Source: Imbricaverruca yamaguchii
Lineage: Eukaryota > Arthropoda > Thecostraca > Neoverrucidae
Reading direction: 5' to 3'
NCBI GenBank assembly: GCA_034440575.1
Contig: JAOTOL010001623.1
Span: 1,264,501-1,328,500, forward strand
DNA length: 64,000 nt
The first letter of the stretch is position 1; every line of letters begins with the position of its first letter. Shown one piece after another: positions 60,301 to 64,000 of this stretch. A program made the translations under genes and the position numbers. Below the pieces are notes generated by a model. It was not told the DNA's origin, searched no databases, and was given only the letters and a program-made list of their open reading frames with translations.

Positions 60301-60993
60301 GGAGGAGGAGGAGGAGGAGGAGGGGAGGAGGAGGAGGAGGAGGAGGAGGAGGAGGAGGGAGGAGGAGGAGGAGGAGGAGGAGGAGGAGGAGGGAGGAGGA
60401 GGAGGAGGAGGAGGAGGGAGGAGGAGGAGGAGGAGGAGGAGGGAGGAGGAGGAGGAGGAGGAGGAGGAGGAGGAGGAGGAGGAGGAGGAGGAGGAGGAGG
60501 AGGAGGAGGAGGAGGAGGAGGAGGAGGAGGAGGAGGGAGGAGGAGGGAGGAGGGAGGAGGAGGAGGAGGAGGAGGAGGAGGAGGAGGAGGAGGGGAGGAG
60601 GAGGAGGAGGAGGAGGAGGAGGAGGAGGAGGAGGGAGGAGGAGGAGGAGGAGGAGGAGGAGGAGGAGGAGGAGGGAGGAGGAGGAGGAGGGAGGAGGAGG
60701 AGGAGGAGGAGGAGGAGGAGGAGGAGGAGGAGGAGGAGGAGGAGGAGGAGGACAATGTTCAGGCGTCATGACTGAGTGGACCGTGACGTCAAGTGGTCGT
60801 GACGAAAGTGACGACGGCCGTGACGGCTGAGTTCATGGCACAGGTGCACTGACAGCATCACTCACGAGTCCGTCCTTCTGCCAGGAGCACTGGCCCGCCT
60901 TGCCCAGTATCTGGCAACCCAGTACGGCGACATCTCCAGCGTTGACCTCCGTGTAGCCGGGCTCCTGACGAAAACTCTGCAGCGGCCACACCA
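17964..60993 (-). CDS. Five-Ig-domain transmembrane adhesion receptor, 11 exons, nephrin/Kirre-like
   Basis: The exons run from 60993 down to 17964. They join in matching phase with GT-AG junctions, apart from one GC donor, and encode about 616 residues. In order: Ig1 (about 8-103), Ig2 (105-225), Ig3 (226-316), Ig4 (317-416), Ig5 (417-526), a transmembrane helix (about 540-562) and a cytoplasmic tail to 616. Ig1, Ig2 and Ig5 are split by an intron; Ig3 and Ig4 are single exons; domain borders are phase 1. The tail has a Tyr-Ser-Thr-Val sequence (Y594), which fits a YxxPhi sorting motif, and ends Thr-Thr-Val, a class I PDZ ligand. From family knowledge, such proteins act in cell-cell recognition at the plasma membrane. 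Nephrin/Kirre/SYG-2 is my best family guess; CD22-like or Sidestep-like are alternatives. No signal-peptide exon is certain. Exon Ig3 has a frame problem. Confidence 0.85.
18222..18371. repeat. (TA)n microsatellite
   Basis: About 70 bp of pure TA (18299-18371) preceded by impure TA/AAATA. It lies in the intron before the last exon. Confidence 0.96.
18667..19488 (-). mobile_element. TTAA-flanked MITE, copy 2 (inverted)
   Basis: The reverse complement matches copy 1 from AGTCTTTCCGGC through AAACTAAGTGCC and CAAGGTCAAGTGAGGTCAC to CCGAGACGGCGGGAC. Bordered by TTAT (18663-18666) and TTAA (19489-19492). It lies in the intron between exons 10 and 11. Confidence 0.7.
20210..20770. repeat. Minisatellite flush with the exon 10 donor
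   Basis: The unit has CACGCGACTGACTGTATAGC, CTGCATGG and, in longer units, GCAGCATTCCCGC. Two unit types (about 27 and 43 bp) alternate. The array begins about 12 bp past the GTGAGT donor of the 34-nt exon. Confidence 0.93.
20786..20819 (-). CDS. Exon 10: 34-nt exon in the cytoplasmic tail
   Basis: A polypyrimidine tract (CCTCCTCGTTTGCAG) precedes 34 nt that end in GACCG|GTGAGTTGG. It enters in phase 1 and leaves in phase 2, exactly what is needed to join the transmembrane exon to the last exon. It encodes [10 protein letters not shown] plus split codons. It is short, so the support is the two strong splice sites and the phase match rather than homology. Confidence 0.62.
21940..22345. repeat. 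Degenerate repeat of about 55 bp, 7-8 copies
   Basis: Units carry ATTACACATACACTCCGAC, ATTAATGCATC and CTTAGCTGCCC in that order. Followed by a (CA)n tract at 22355-22420. Confidence 0.88.
22420..22499. repeat. 56-bp minisatellite, left remnant
   Basis: One and a half units of the same repeat that continues at 26235. They were separated from the main array by the hAT-like insertion. Confidence 0.9.
22500..26234 (-). mobile_element. hAT-like DNA transposon, 3.7 kb, with 8-bp target duplication
   Basis: The ends are TAGGGTGTGTC (left) and, on the opposite strand, TAGGATGTGTC (right). They head inverted repeats of about 300 bp at 22500-22805 and 25940-26234 that share GTGAAATTATCGTGCAGATC and the segment around CCGGGCGCCCGGC. 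CTGCACAG flanks it on both sides (22492-22499 and 26235-26242). Because the target is a known tandem unit, the single CTGCACAG of the empty site is certain. An 8-bp duplication and TARGG-type ends fit hAT. It carries a broken transposase on the minus strand. Confidence 0.85.
23211..25385 (-). pseudogene. Decayed transposase of the hAT-like element
   Basis: Three frames are needed to read one protein. The first stretch runs 25385 to about 25050 ([14 protein letters not shown]), the second to about 24460 (a Cys-rich patch with [13 protein letters not shown], then YFDGRKDD), the third to about 24255 ([14 protein letters not shown]) and the fourth to 23211 ([51 protein letters not shown]). Acidic residues in FDGRKDD, GCDGT and the ANEL region are candidate catalytic positions, but I cannot assign them. 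The order of blocks is like proteins seen in many arthropod genomes. At least three frameshifts, so it is not active. Confidence 0.75.
26235..27440. repeat. 56-bp minisatellite carrying copies of the exon 9 donor, about 21 copies
   Basis: On the transcribed (minus) strand each unit contains TCCCGTGAGTAGCCGCTGG, the exact exon 9 donor plus the intron start, followed by GGTCTCAGTGTAGTCGGAGT. The array begins directly at the real donor (27438). Confidence 0.95.
27439..27567 (-). CDS. Exon 9: transmembrane helix
   Basis: The acceptor is GCGTTTCAG|GTG and the donor is TCTCCC|GTGAGTAG. The exon is 129 bp and phase 1 at both ends. It encodes a short juxtamembrane linker ([11 protein letters not shown]), then a hydrophobic helix of about 22 residues ([20 protein letters not shown]), then a basic stop-transfer RKDKW. 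This gives type I topology with the Ig domains outside. Both edges of this exon are copied into adjacent arrays: the acceptor in the 57-bp array and the donor in the 56-bp array. Confidence 0.88.
27568..28338. repeat. 57-bp minisatellite carrying copies of the exon 9 acceptor, about 14 copies
   Basis: On the minus strand each unit contains GGTGGCGTTTCAG and then GTGTGCCGCTGGCAGGGC, the acceptor and first ~30 bp of exon 9. The period is divisible by three, so the exon frame stays open through the array as a 19-residue repeat ([19 protein letters not shown]). The unit next to the exon lacks one C (near 27596). Confidence 0.96.
28345..29455. other. Intron sequence, no feature recognised
   Basis: AT-rich sequence with short open frames between exons 8 and 9 of the Ig gene. 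Nothing supportable. Confidence 0.5.
29456..29588 (-). CDS. Exon 8: second half of Ig5
   Basis: The acceptor is GTGTGTCTACAG|GAG and the donor is AAAG|GTCAGACC. The 133-bp exon enters in phase 0, as the preceding exon needs, and leaves in phase 1. It encodes [14 protein letters not shown] and then [14 protein letters not shown]. The usual F-strand Cys is absent (Leu-Leu-Ser-Val in its place); the available Cys is in the E-strand (GGCYR), so any disulphide in this domain is non-standard. Confidence 0.85.
29590..30810. repeat. 27-bp minisatellite carrying copies of the exon 8 acceptor, about 44 copies
   Basis: On the minus strand the unit is CTCACCAGCCGTGTGTCTACAG then TTGGG split across units; GTGTGTCTACAG is the exon 8 acceptor. 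The array abuts the exon. Variants of the 4 bases after ACACGG (CTGG, CTAG, TTAG, CGAG, GAGG) define subtypes arranged in blocks, for example a block of about 150 bp seen at 29765-29915 and again at 30045-30190. Confidence 0.96.
30880..31590. repeat. CACAGCCGACA repeat
   Basis: A 10-11 bp repeat with insertions. It is in the same intron as the 27-bp array and separated from it by about 70 bp of unique sequence. Confidence 0.94.
31695..31752 (+). repeat. Dispersed 56-bp repeat, copy 1
   Basis: It shares CATTTAAGAGCCAARTGCAG and GGGAAGCACGCTCCCG with 35405-35465. The class is unknown. Confidence 0.65.
31933..32512 (-). mobile_element. TTAA-type MITE, copy 3 (inverted, truncated)
   Basis: It starts CCCGCCCGTCTCGGG after TTTA and follows the reverse of copy 1 through GAAGTCACCTCCAGAAAAG and CAGCGTTTCCTTATCC. 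It loses similarity near 32512, so the other end is missing. Confidence 0.65.
32690..33500. repeat. 16-bp repeat in head-to-head orientation
   Basis: From 32690 to about 32860 the unit reads ACGTAAGCGCAAATGT. From about 32930 to 33500 it reads ACATTTGCGCTTACGT, its reverse complement. The central 70 bp is not repeat-like. The best-conserved copies are at 32990-33080. Confidence 0.93.
33837..34033 (-). CDS. Exon 7: first half of Ig5
   Basis: The acceptor is CTGGTCACAG|GGC and the donor is CGCCAG|GTCAGTG. The 197-bp exon enters in phase 1 and leaves in phase 0. It encodes [12 protein letters not shown], then [20 protein letters not shown], then [11 protein letters not shown] second possible acceptor (CCTCAG|ATCC) lies 10 bp inside but would change the phase. 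The first 25-30 bp of the exon recur in each unit of the adjoining 40-bp array. Confidence 0.85.
34034..34965. repeat. 40-bp minisatellite carrying copies of the exon 7 acceptor, about 22 copies
   Basis: On the minus strand each unit reads GCTGCTGGTCACAG then GGC, then CAGATCCTGCCTGATGACG: the acceptor plus the first ~27 bp of exon 7. The array starts at the exon boundary and decays toward 34965. Confidence 0.96.
35405..35465 (+). repeat. Dispersed 56-bp repeat, copy 2
   Basis: Second copy of the repeat at 31695-31752, about 88% alike by eye. Confidence 0.6.
35681..36514 (+). mobile_element. TTAA-flanked MITE, copy 4 (full length)
   Basis: TTAA (35677-35680), then CCCGCGCCGTCTC and a G run, through the shared interior (AAACTAAGCGTCCCACGAAAAC, read in parts) to GAGACCGGACTGG and TTAT (36515-36518). 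834 bp, close in length to copy 1. Confidence 0.72.
36520..37120. other. Intron sequence, no feature recognised
   Basis: Lies in the large intron between exons 6 and 7. AT-rich with a few TGACCT half-sites. No array or coding signal. Confidence 0.45.
37126..37735. repeat. Two tandem copies of an approximately 300-bp unit
   Basis: AACAATATGCATGAAGCAAG at 37126 and AACAATATACATCAAACAAG at 37427 start two copies that share AGTCGCTAGTGTT, CAGCACCGA, CGTATATCGG and GGAGGGGYGGGCGGATTTC. Divergence is 15-20% by eye. Confidence 0.8.
37740..39585. other. Intron sequence, no feature recognised
   Basis: Short open frames on both strands with no domain. I see nothing else in this stretch between exons 6 and 7. 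Confidence 0.4.
39590..39850. repeat. (GA)n and GGGGAAGGA purine tract
   Basis: AGAGAGAG-rich sequence up to 39675, then purine-rich GGAA/GGGGA repeats to 39850. Confidence 0.85.
40365..40664 (-). CDS. Exon 6: Ig4
   Basis: The acceptor is CCTCCGCAG|ACCC and the donor is ATCG|GTGAGTG. The exon is exactly 300 bp and phase 1 at both ends, so it is a complete one-exon Ig domain. It shows [15 protein letters not shown], then [20 protein letters not shown], then [15 protein letters not shown] with both Cys and the Trp. The fourth Ig has the I-set look (L-R-L-E-N-V, then Y-x-C-x-A-x-N). Confidence 0.9.
40746..41343 (-). mobile_element. TTAA-type MITE, copy 5 (inverted, truncated)
   Basis: The right end is at GACGGCGTGGG|TTAG; the interior matches copy 1 in reverse (CCCGGACCCTACTC, read back). 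It is cut off at about 40746 inside the element, where the short intron before exon 6 resumes. Confidence 0.68.
41599..41872 (-). CDS. Exon 5: Ig3, with a frame conflict and a GC donor
   Basis: The strong acceptor TACCGCAG|ACG gives the linker YAPRVRLL in the expected phase. The Ig frame downstream ([19 protein letters not shown], then GTYSCLATN) is then offset by one base, because 274 bp is one more than the phases allow. A weaker acceptor, GCTGCTGAG|GGC, would start the exon at 41847 and keep the frame (249 bp), but loses the A-strand. The donor is AAAT|GCGAGT, a GC-AG type; it is required because the next exon completes the Tyr codon of KYPPRI. Either an indel lies between 41815 and 41850 or the inner acceptor is used. 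Confidence 0.75.
41874..42075. repeat. Degenerate ~58-bp repeat at the exon 5 acceptor
   Basis: Three or four diverged units on the minus strand contain TGTGTGCATTTACGCCGCAG or similar, comparable with the true acceptor GTGCACCTGTACCGCAG. Confidence 0.75.
42387..42608 (-). CDS. Exon 4: second half of Ig2
   Basis: The acceptor is GTGCGGCAG|GCGAG and the donor is CTGT|GTGAGTG. The exon is 222 bp and phase 1 at both ends. An acceptor at CAACAG 30 bp further in would break the frame, so the outer one was chosen. It encodes [11 protein letters not shown] and [11 protein letters not shown] with the F-strand Cys, then DTIVRLDLL. The last acceptor-proximal bases are repeated in the 57-bp array that follows on the plus strand. 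Confidence 0.85.
42590..42985. repeat. 57-bp minisatellite carrying copies of the exon 4 acceptor, about 7 copies
   Basis: On the minus strand the unit contains CCCGTGCGGCAG followed by GCGAGACTGACCTGAC, which is the exon 4 acceptor plus the first 16 bp of the exon. The copies nearest the exon match best. Confidence 0.94.
43859..44002 (-). CDS. Exon 3: first half of Ig2
   Basis: The acceptor is GGCCCGCAG|TGG and the donor is ATCG|GTGAGTG. The exon is 144 bp and phase 1 at both ends. It begins VEPKPPQV, the usual inter-Ig linker, and contains [17 protein letters not shown] with the B-strand Cys and core Trp. The 12.2-kb intron before it holds the LINE, SINE, foldback element, one MITE and several arrays. 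Confidence 0.88.
44010..44340. repeat. 7-bp AGGTCAC repeat at the exon 3 acceptor
   Basis: AGGTCAC in tandem with ATGTCAC and AGATCAC variants, beginning about 10 bp upstream of the exon 3 acceptor. On the transcript it gives GTGACCT repeats in place of a normal polypyrimidine tract. Confidence 0.92.
44655..44890. repeat. Degenerate repeat of about 40 bp, 6 copies
   Basis: Units share GCCAGACAGAATACTGTTGTGTGCC with variants (read in pieces of 12-15 bp). Confidence 0.82.
45000..46570. other. Intron sequence with a diverged repeat
   Basis: Four diverged units starting CGGCTCATCTACGTCCGA lie at about 45636, 45700, 45785 and 45848. The rest holds no coding or repeat signal that I can support. 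Confidence 0.5.
46573..46740 (+). repeat. tRNA-derived SINE
   Basis: An A box (TAGCTTAGGGG) and a B box (GGTTCGAGTCT) are spaced as in a tRNA, then a tRNA-unrelated body (GCGACGCTACATGACTC) and an A-rich tail (AAAATCAATAACCAACC). The anticodon loop is 8 nt, so it is not a working tRNA. Confidence 0.7.
46790..48510 (-). pseudogene. Non-LTR retrotransposon (LINE) remnant: RT, thumb and RNase H
   Basis: Reading from 48.3 kb downward on the minus strand: [15 protein letters not shown] (RT fingers), SDITVAFDE (motif A, normally DITAAFD), [22 protein letters not shown] (motif B, PQGS-like), [11 protein letters not shown] (motif C, where F-A-D-D is expected), a thumb [17 protein letters not shown] near 47.5 kb, and an RNase H part ([33 protein letters not shown]) at 46.8-47.0 kb. 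It is broken by stops and frameshifts. RNase H after RT places it with I/LOA/R1-like lines rather than RTE. Confidence 0.8.
48511..49165. other. No gene recognised
   Basis: A short (GTT)n lies at 48555-48572. AGCTTTTAGGAAGCATTGTGA occurs in two places (47802 and 48582, read in parts), possibly copied from the LINE flank. Nothing else. Confidence 0.45.
49170..50150. repeat. 38-bp minisatellite, about 27 copies
   Basis: The unit is GTCCCGCTCCTGATACCAAG then GTCTGAGCGCAGTCAGTC, with 34-bp versions lacking AGTC. A run of about 5 units at 49310-49470 is repeated at 49500-49650, a higher-order duplication. Confidence 0.96.
51195..51920. other. Spacer of the foldback element
   Basis: Unique sequence with no domain-bearing open frame. 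A short duplicated phrase, CAAAACYACGCRCCGTCGTATRCTTCA, occurs at 51775 and 51803. Confidence 0.5.
51925..52205. mobile_element. Palindromic MITE-like insert inside the foldback element
   Basis: ATTGGCGTCACAAATAGCT at 51937-51955 is matched by AGCTATTTGTGACGCCAAT at 52165-52183, with further inverted similarity inward (CAGGTTGGGC / GCCCAGCCTG). It sits in the spacer between the two arms. Confidence 0.65.
53310..54640. other. No gene recognised; short 12-bp repeat
   Basis: GCATCTCCTGGG and GTATCTCCTGGG in tandem at 54055-54150 give a CCCAGGAGAT-rich minus strand. No coding signal elsewhere in this intron stretch. Confidence 0.6.
54651..55498 (+). mobile_element. TTAA-flanked MITE, copy 6 (full length)
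   Basis: TTGA (54647-54650), CCCGCGCCGTCTTTCCGG, the shared interior, then CCACGAGACGGGACGGG and TTAA (55499-55502). 848 bp. It has the best-preserved 3' end of the six. Confidence 0.75.
55503..55865. other. No feature recognised
   Basis: Short AT-rich intron piece; nothing supportable. Confidence 0.5.
55866..56160. repeat. 75-bp minisatellite, 4 copies
   Basis: Units begin TTGACATTTGGCTTCG and contain CAGCCAGTGTGCCAACATTT and TGTGTCAAAATGCAACG. Open in frame as a 25-residue repeat on both strands because 75 is divisible by three. Confidence 0.93.
56243..56426 (-). CDS. Exon 2: second half of Ig1
   Basis: The acceptor is CATTTTCAG|CCGG and the donor is AGAG|GTCAGTG. The 184-bp exon enters in phase 0, matching the exon before it, and leaves in phase 1. 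It encodes KYEWARP, then GDCSLRVV, then [11 protein letters not shown], which contains the F-strand Cys, and ends in a typical G-strand (ARLVVR). The D-x-G-x-W-x-C pattern is diagnostic of an Ig domain. Confidence 0.88.
56459..58610. repeat. 50-bp minisatellite, about 43 copies
   Basis: The unit is ACCTCTGTCTGGTCAACTGG then TCAGACGTCAGCACCGGTCC and ACAGTTGTGT. The 23 or so copies at 56530-57640 are almost identical; those at 57660-58610 are a diverged subtype (GTTAGCCGTC, GGGGTCATCTAGTCAGTC). Three overlapping frames are open (up to 492 codons) because 50 is not divisible by three and no stop falls in the 150-bp superunit. Confidence 0.97.
58615..60200. other. Intron sequence with a small TTTGACCTGGTC repeat
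   Basis: At 59366-59545 there are about nine diverged copies of a 19-20 bp unit (TTTAATTTGACCTGGTC). The rest contains no recognisable gene. Confidence 0.6.
60207..60752. repeat. (GGA)n tract, about 546 bp
   Basis: Almost uninterrupted GGA triplets with occasional single-base slips that shift the phase (GGGA, GGGGA). It reads as TCC repeats in the sense of the Ig gene and lies 110 bp past the exon 1 donor. Open frames of poly-Glu, poly-Gly and poly-Arg are artefacts. Confidence 0.98.
60866..60993 (-). CDS. Exon 1 of the visible chain: first half of Ig1
   Basis: The acceptor is TGTGTTGCAG|TGG and the donor is CTC|GTGAGTG. The exon is 128 bp, entering in phase 1 and leaving in phase 0. It encodes the B-strand Cys (in LGCQI) and the core Trp (in CSWQKDG) of an Ig V/I-set domain. 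The frame stays open upstream to a Met at 61078, through a hydrophobic stretch that could act as a signal peptide if transcription starts there. That stretch overlaps a tandem repeat, so I prefer a separate upstream exon that is not visible in this window. Confidence 0.8.
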
Positions 60994-61009
60994 CTGCAAC
61001 ACAAGTAAG

Positions 61010-61385
61010 CCACCACTGAAGACGGCTTAAACTCACCACCGCAACATACAACTCACCACTGCAACAAGCAACCAACACTGGAACAGTCTCCTCACCACTA
61101 CAACAAGCATCTCACCACTGCAACATACAGCTCACCACTGCAACAGGCATTTCACTGCTGTAACATAAACTCACCACTGCAACAAGCAACCAACACTGGA
61201 ACAGTCTCCTCACCACTACAACAAGCATCTCACCACTGCAACATACAGCTCACCACTGCAACAGGCATTTCACTGCTGCAACATACAGCTAACCACTGCA
61301 ACATACAGCTCATTATTGCAACACGCAGCAGCTTATCACTGAAGCATACAGTTTGTCATTGCAGCATGCACCTCACCACTGCAGC
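61010..61385. repeat. ~20-bp repeat carrying copies of the exon 1 acceptor
   Basis: On the minus strand the unit reads GTATGTTGCAGTGGTGAGCT; the exon 1 acceptor is TGTGTTGCAG|TGGTG. About 15 units in two length classes, and a ~125-bp block is duplicated (61055-61140 and 61170-61260). Confidence 0.92.
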
Positions 61386-61489
61386 AGCCAGCTTGAAGCT
61401 GCGATAGACAATGAGTCCATTACAAATGTAGACAAAGGAGAAATGTCCGGAAGGAAACACAGACGAATGTTTGGTGTTTGCAAACGAAT

Positions 61490-61600
61490 ACAGGGAAGCA
61501 AATGCACGTATGCACGGAGGTACGTTAGTTCATGTATTCGTAAACCAAATGTACAAAAGCCCATGTGCACCTAGGCGCAAATGTACCTAAGGAAATGGGT
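61490..61600. repeat. Remnant of the 16-bp ACGTAAGCGCAAATGT repeat
   Basis: Phrases such as GCGCAAATGTACCTAAG and GCACGTATGCACGGAGGTACG resemble the array at 32.7 kb, 29 kb away. Confidence 0.5.
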
Positions 61601-61744
61601 AGACAATCGATAATCATGTGCCTTGGCACACTAGGCACCCTGCGTCCTCTCCCAAAATTTCAAATTCAAAAAAGCTTTCAAATAACAGGAGATTCTCCAG
61701 ATTTCAGTAATGTGACTATGTCAGGTCGTGATAGACATGACACT

Positions 61745-63640
61745 TTCTGGTAGGACCGGTGGCCCTGCGATGGCATTAGTCACCCTGTAATGAGAATAGC
61801 TGCATTCCGGTAGGACTGATTGCCCTGGTGGAACAGCTGAGCACATCATGGGACGGATTACTCTGGAATGGGATTGAAGACTCGCTGGTAAAATTATACT
61901 GGGATATGATTGGTGATCGTGTGATGTGACAGGTGGTACTGTTCTGGGGCAGGTACACCTGAAGTGGGGCAGGTGGCATTGCTGACCCTGTAGCGGAGCA
62001 GGTGTCACTACGTTAGGACTGGTGACATGTGATGGGGCAGATGGTACTGTTCTGGGGCAGGTCCACCTGAAATGGGGCAGGTGGCATTGCTGACCCTGTA
62101 GTGGAGCAGGTGTCACTACGTTAGGACTGGTGACATGTGATGGGGCAGATGGCATTGCTGACCCTGTAGCGGAGCAGATGTCACTACGTTAGGACTGGTG
62201 ACATGTGATGGGGCAGATGGTACTGTTCTGGGGCAGGTCCACCTGAAATGGGGCAGGTGGCATTGCTGACCCTGTAGTGGAGCAGGTGTCACTACGTTAG
62301 GACTGGTGACATGTGATGGGGCAGATGGCATTGCTGACCCTGTAGCGGAGCAGATGTCACTACGTTAGGACTGGTGACATGTGATGTGACAGGTGGTACT
62401 GTTCTGGGGCAGGTACACCTGAAGTGGGGCAGGTGGCATTGCTGACCCTGTAGCGGAGCAGGTGTCACTGCGTTGGGACTGGTGACATGTGATGGGGCAG
62501 ATGACCGTCTGGTGGGACTGATGACTCTGCGGACCAATGATCATCTAGGACGTCGGTAGCACTGTGCTAGTGGAGGTGGCCGTGGTATGGTGCTGGCAAC
62601 CTTCCGGTGAGACACGTGGGCCTGTGATGGAACTGCTAAACATGTGGTGGGCATAATGACCAACTGATGAATCAGGTGACCATGTAATATAACGGGGAGC
62701 CCTGTGGTGGGACACGTGACGTGTGATGGGACTAGTGACCCGCTAGTGTGGCTAATGACCCTCAGGTGGGGTAGATGACCCTGCGATTGGCTGCTTAGTA
62801 ACCATGTGATGGGACAGGCGTCACCCTAGTGGGACGTCCTGTGCTGATGGGCCTAATAACCATCTGGAAGGATTTTGTGATGGGGATAATGACCAGCTAG
62901 AGGGATTGATGACCATGTGAGGGACATTTAGTCATGGCATGTCAGTGATGACTCCATGATGTAGGTGCTGTAAGTGCCCTGTGATAGTGGTAATGACCCT
63001 GCGATTTGACGGATCGCTCCGTGATGGGACTGGTGATGGGAATGGTGATGCCTTAACAGAACAGATGTTCCTATAATGGGAATGGTGAGGTGTGGTCGGA
63101 ATGATGATGCCTCAACAGAGCAGGTGTTCCTTGATGGGAATGGTGAGGTGTGGTGAAAATGGTTATCCTTTAACAGAGCAGGCGTCCTATGATGGGAATG
63201 GTGAGGTGTGTTGGGGATGGTGATCCCTTAACCGAGCAGGTGTTCCTGTGATTGAACTGGTGATCATGTGATGGAATCGATCAATCAGTGATGAGATTTG
63301 AGCCCACCGAAGTAACAGGTGACCATCCAACGGGACTAGTGACAAACTGATTTGACAGTTGGCTCTGTAAGGGATAGGTGACCCTCTGGTGGGACACATA
63401 CCTGGATGATGGGACTGGTAACCCTAAGTGGGACTGGTGCACATTACAGTGGACAGTTGAGCCTATGATAGTACATGAAACCCTCTGGTGGGGCAGATAG
63501 TTATGTGATGAGATTGATTATGCTGCGGTGGGGCTGATGATGTTGTGACGTGACTAATAATCAGCTGGTGGGAGAGGTGAGTCTATAACTGGATACATCG
63601 CCCGAAAATGACACTGGTGCTCCTGAGGTGGAACCGGATG
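61745..63640. repeat. Degenerate GGTGACC-GTGATGGGAC repeat with a higher-order block
   Basis: About 22-bp units of the type GATGGGACTGGTGACCCTGT, strongly diverged. From 61920 to 62500 they are organised as a larger block (GGTACTGTTCTGGGGCAGG, CCTGAARTGGGGCAGGTGG, GCGGAGCAGGTGTCACTACG) repeated about four times. Confidence 0.88.
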
Positions 63641-63814
63641 CATTTTCACAAAACTGATGATGCTTGATTGGGGCCGATGACTGTTATGAATCTGACCACC
63701 CTGGGGCGAAACTGATGGCCATGATAGGAACACCCAACTCACCAATCGGTCATTGGTAACATCTCGATACGCCATCCCCACCGGAGGCTTATCTGTCCTC
63801 TTCCGGGGCCACCA

Positions 63815-64000
63815 GCTCCATCACATAGTCACCAGACCCATCACATAGTCACCAGACCCATCACATATTCGCCAGCCCCATCAAATAGTCACCAGACCCA
63901 TCACATAGTTACCAGCTCCATCACATATTCACCAGCCCAATCACATAGTCACCAGACCCATCACATATTCACCAGCCCCATCAAATAGTCACCAGTTCCA
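63815..64000. repeat. 20-bp repeat running off the window end
   Basis: TCACATAGTCACCAGACCCA and its variants in tandem; the array continues beyond the window. Confidence 0.93.

Noticed and set aside
60036..60830. Poly-Glu, poly-Gly, poly-Arg and poly-Pro/Ser/Leu open frames
   Set aside because: Readings of the (GGA)n tract.

Overview
This is eukaryotic genomic DNA, most likely from an invertebrate. An arthropod, perhaps a crustacean, is my low-confidence guess, based on the style of the immunoglobulin-domain gene and its GC-rich exons. Genes are sparse, introns are kilobases long, splice sites are of GT-AG type, and there are tRNA-derived SINEs, a LINE, a hAT-like transposon and TTAA-flanked MITEs. 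By eye, roughly a third of the window is tandem repeats. Most long open frames here are frames kept open by repeats and are not genes.

One gene can be built confidently. It runs on the minus strand from about 61.0 kb down to 17.96 kb. Eleven exons join in compatible phase: 60866-60993, 56243-56426, 43859-44002, 42387-42608, 41599-41872, 40365-40664, 33837-34033, 29456-29588, 27439-27567, 20786-20819 and 17964-18072. They give about 616 residues after an unseen or uncertain signal-peptide exon. The product has five Ig domains, one transmembrane helix and a cytoplasmic tail of about 55 residues ending in Thr-Thr-Val, a class I PDZ-binding C-terminus. It looks like a type I adhesion or recognition receptor of the nephrin/Kirre/SYG-2 kind.

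Layout. 1-17 kb: mostly unassigned DNA with a SINE head, seven or more tandem arrays and one MITE; a 28-bp array fills 11.7-13.2 kb. 17-28 kb: last three exons of the gene, a microsatellite, another MITE, and a 3.7-kb hAT-like element inserted inside a 56-bp array. 28-44 kb: exons for Ig2-Ig5, separated by arrays. 44-56 kb: one large intron holding a LINE remnant, a SINE, a 38-bp array, a 2.7-kb foldback element and a MITE. 56-64 kb: the two Ig1 exons, a 50-bp array, a (GGA)n tract and degenerate repeats.

The most unusual feature is how the arrays relate to the gene. At six exons or so, the tandem unit is itself a copy of the splice junction, carrying the exact intron end and in several cases the first bases of the exon. 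The introns therefore carry long rows of copied 3' or 5' splice sites next to the real one.
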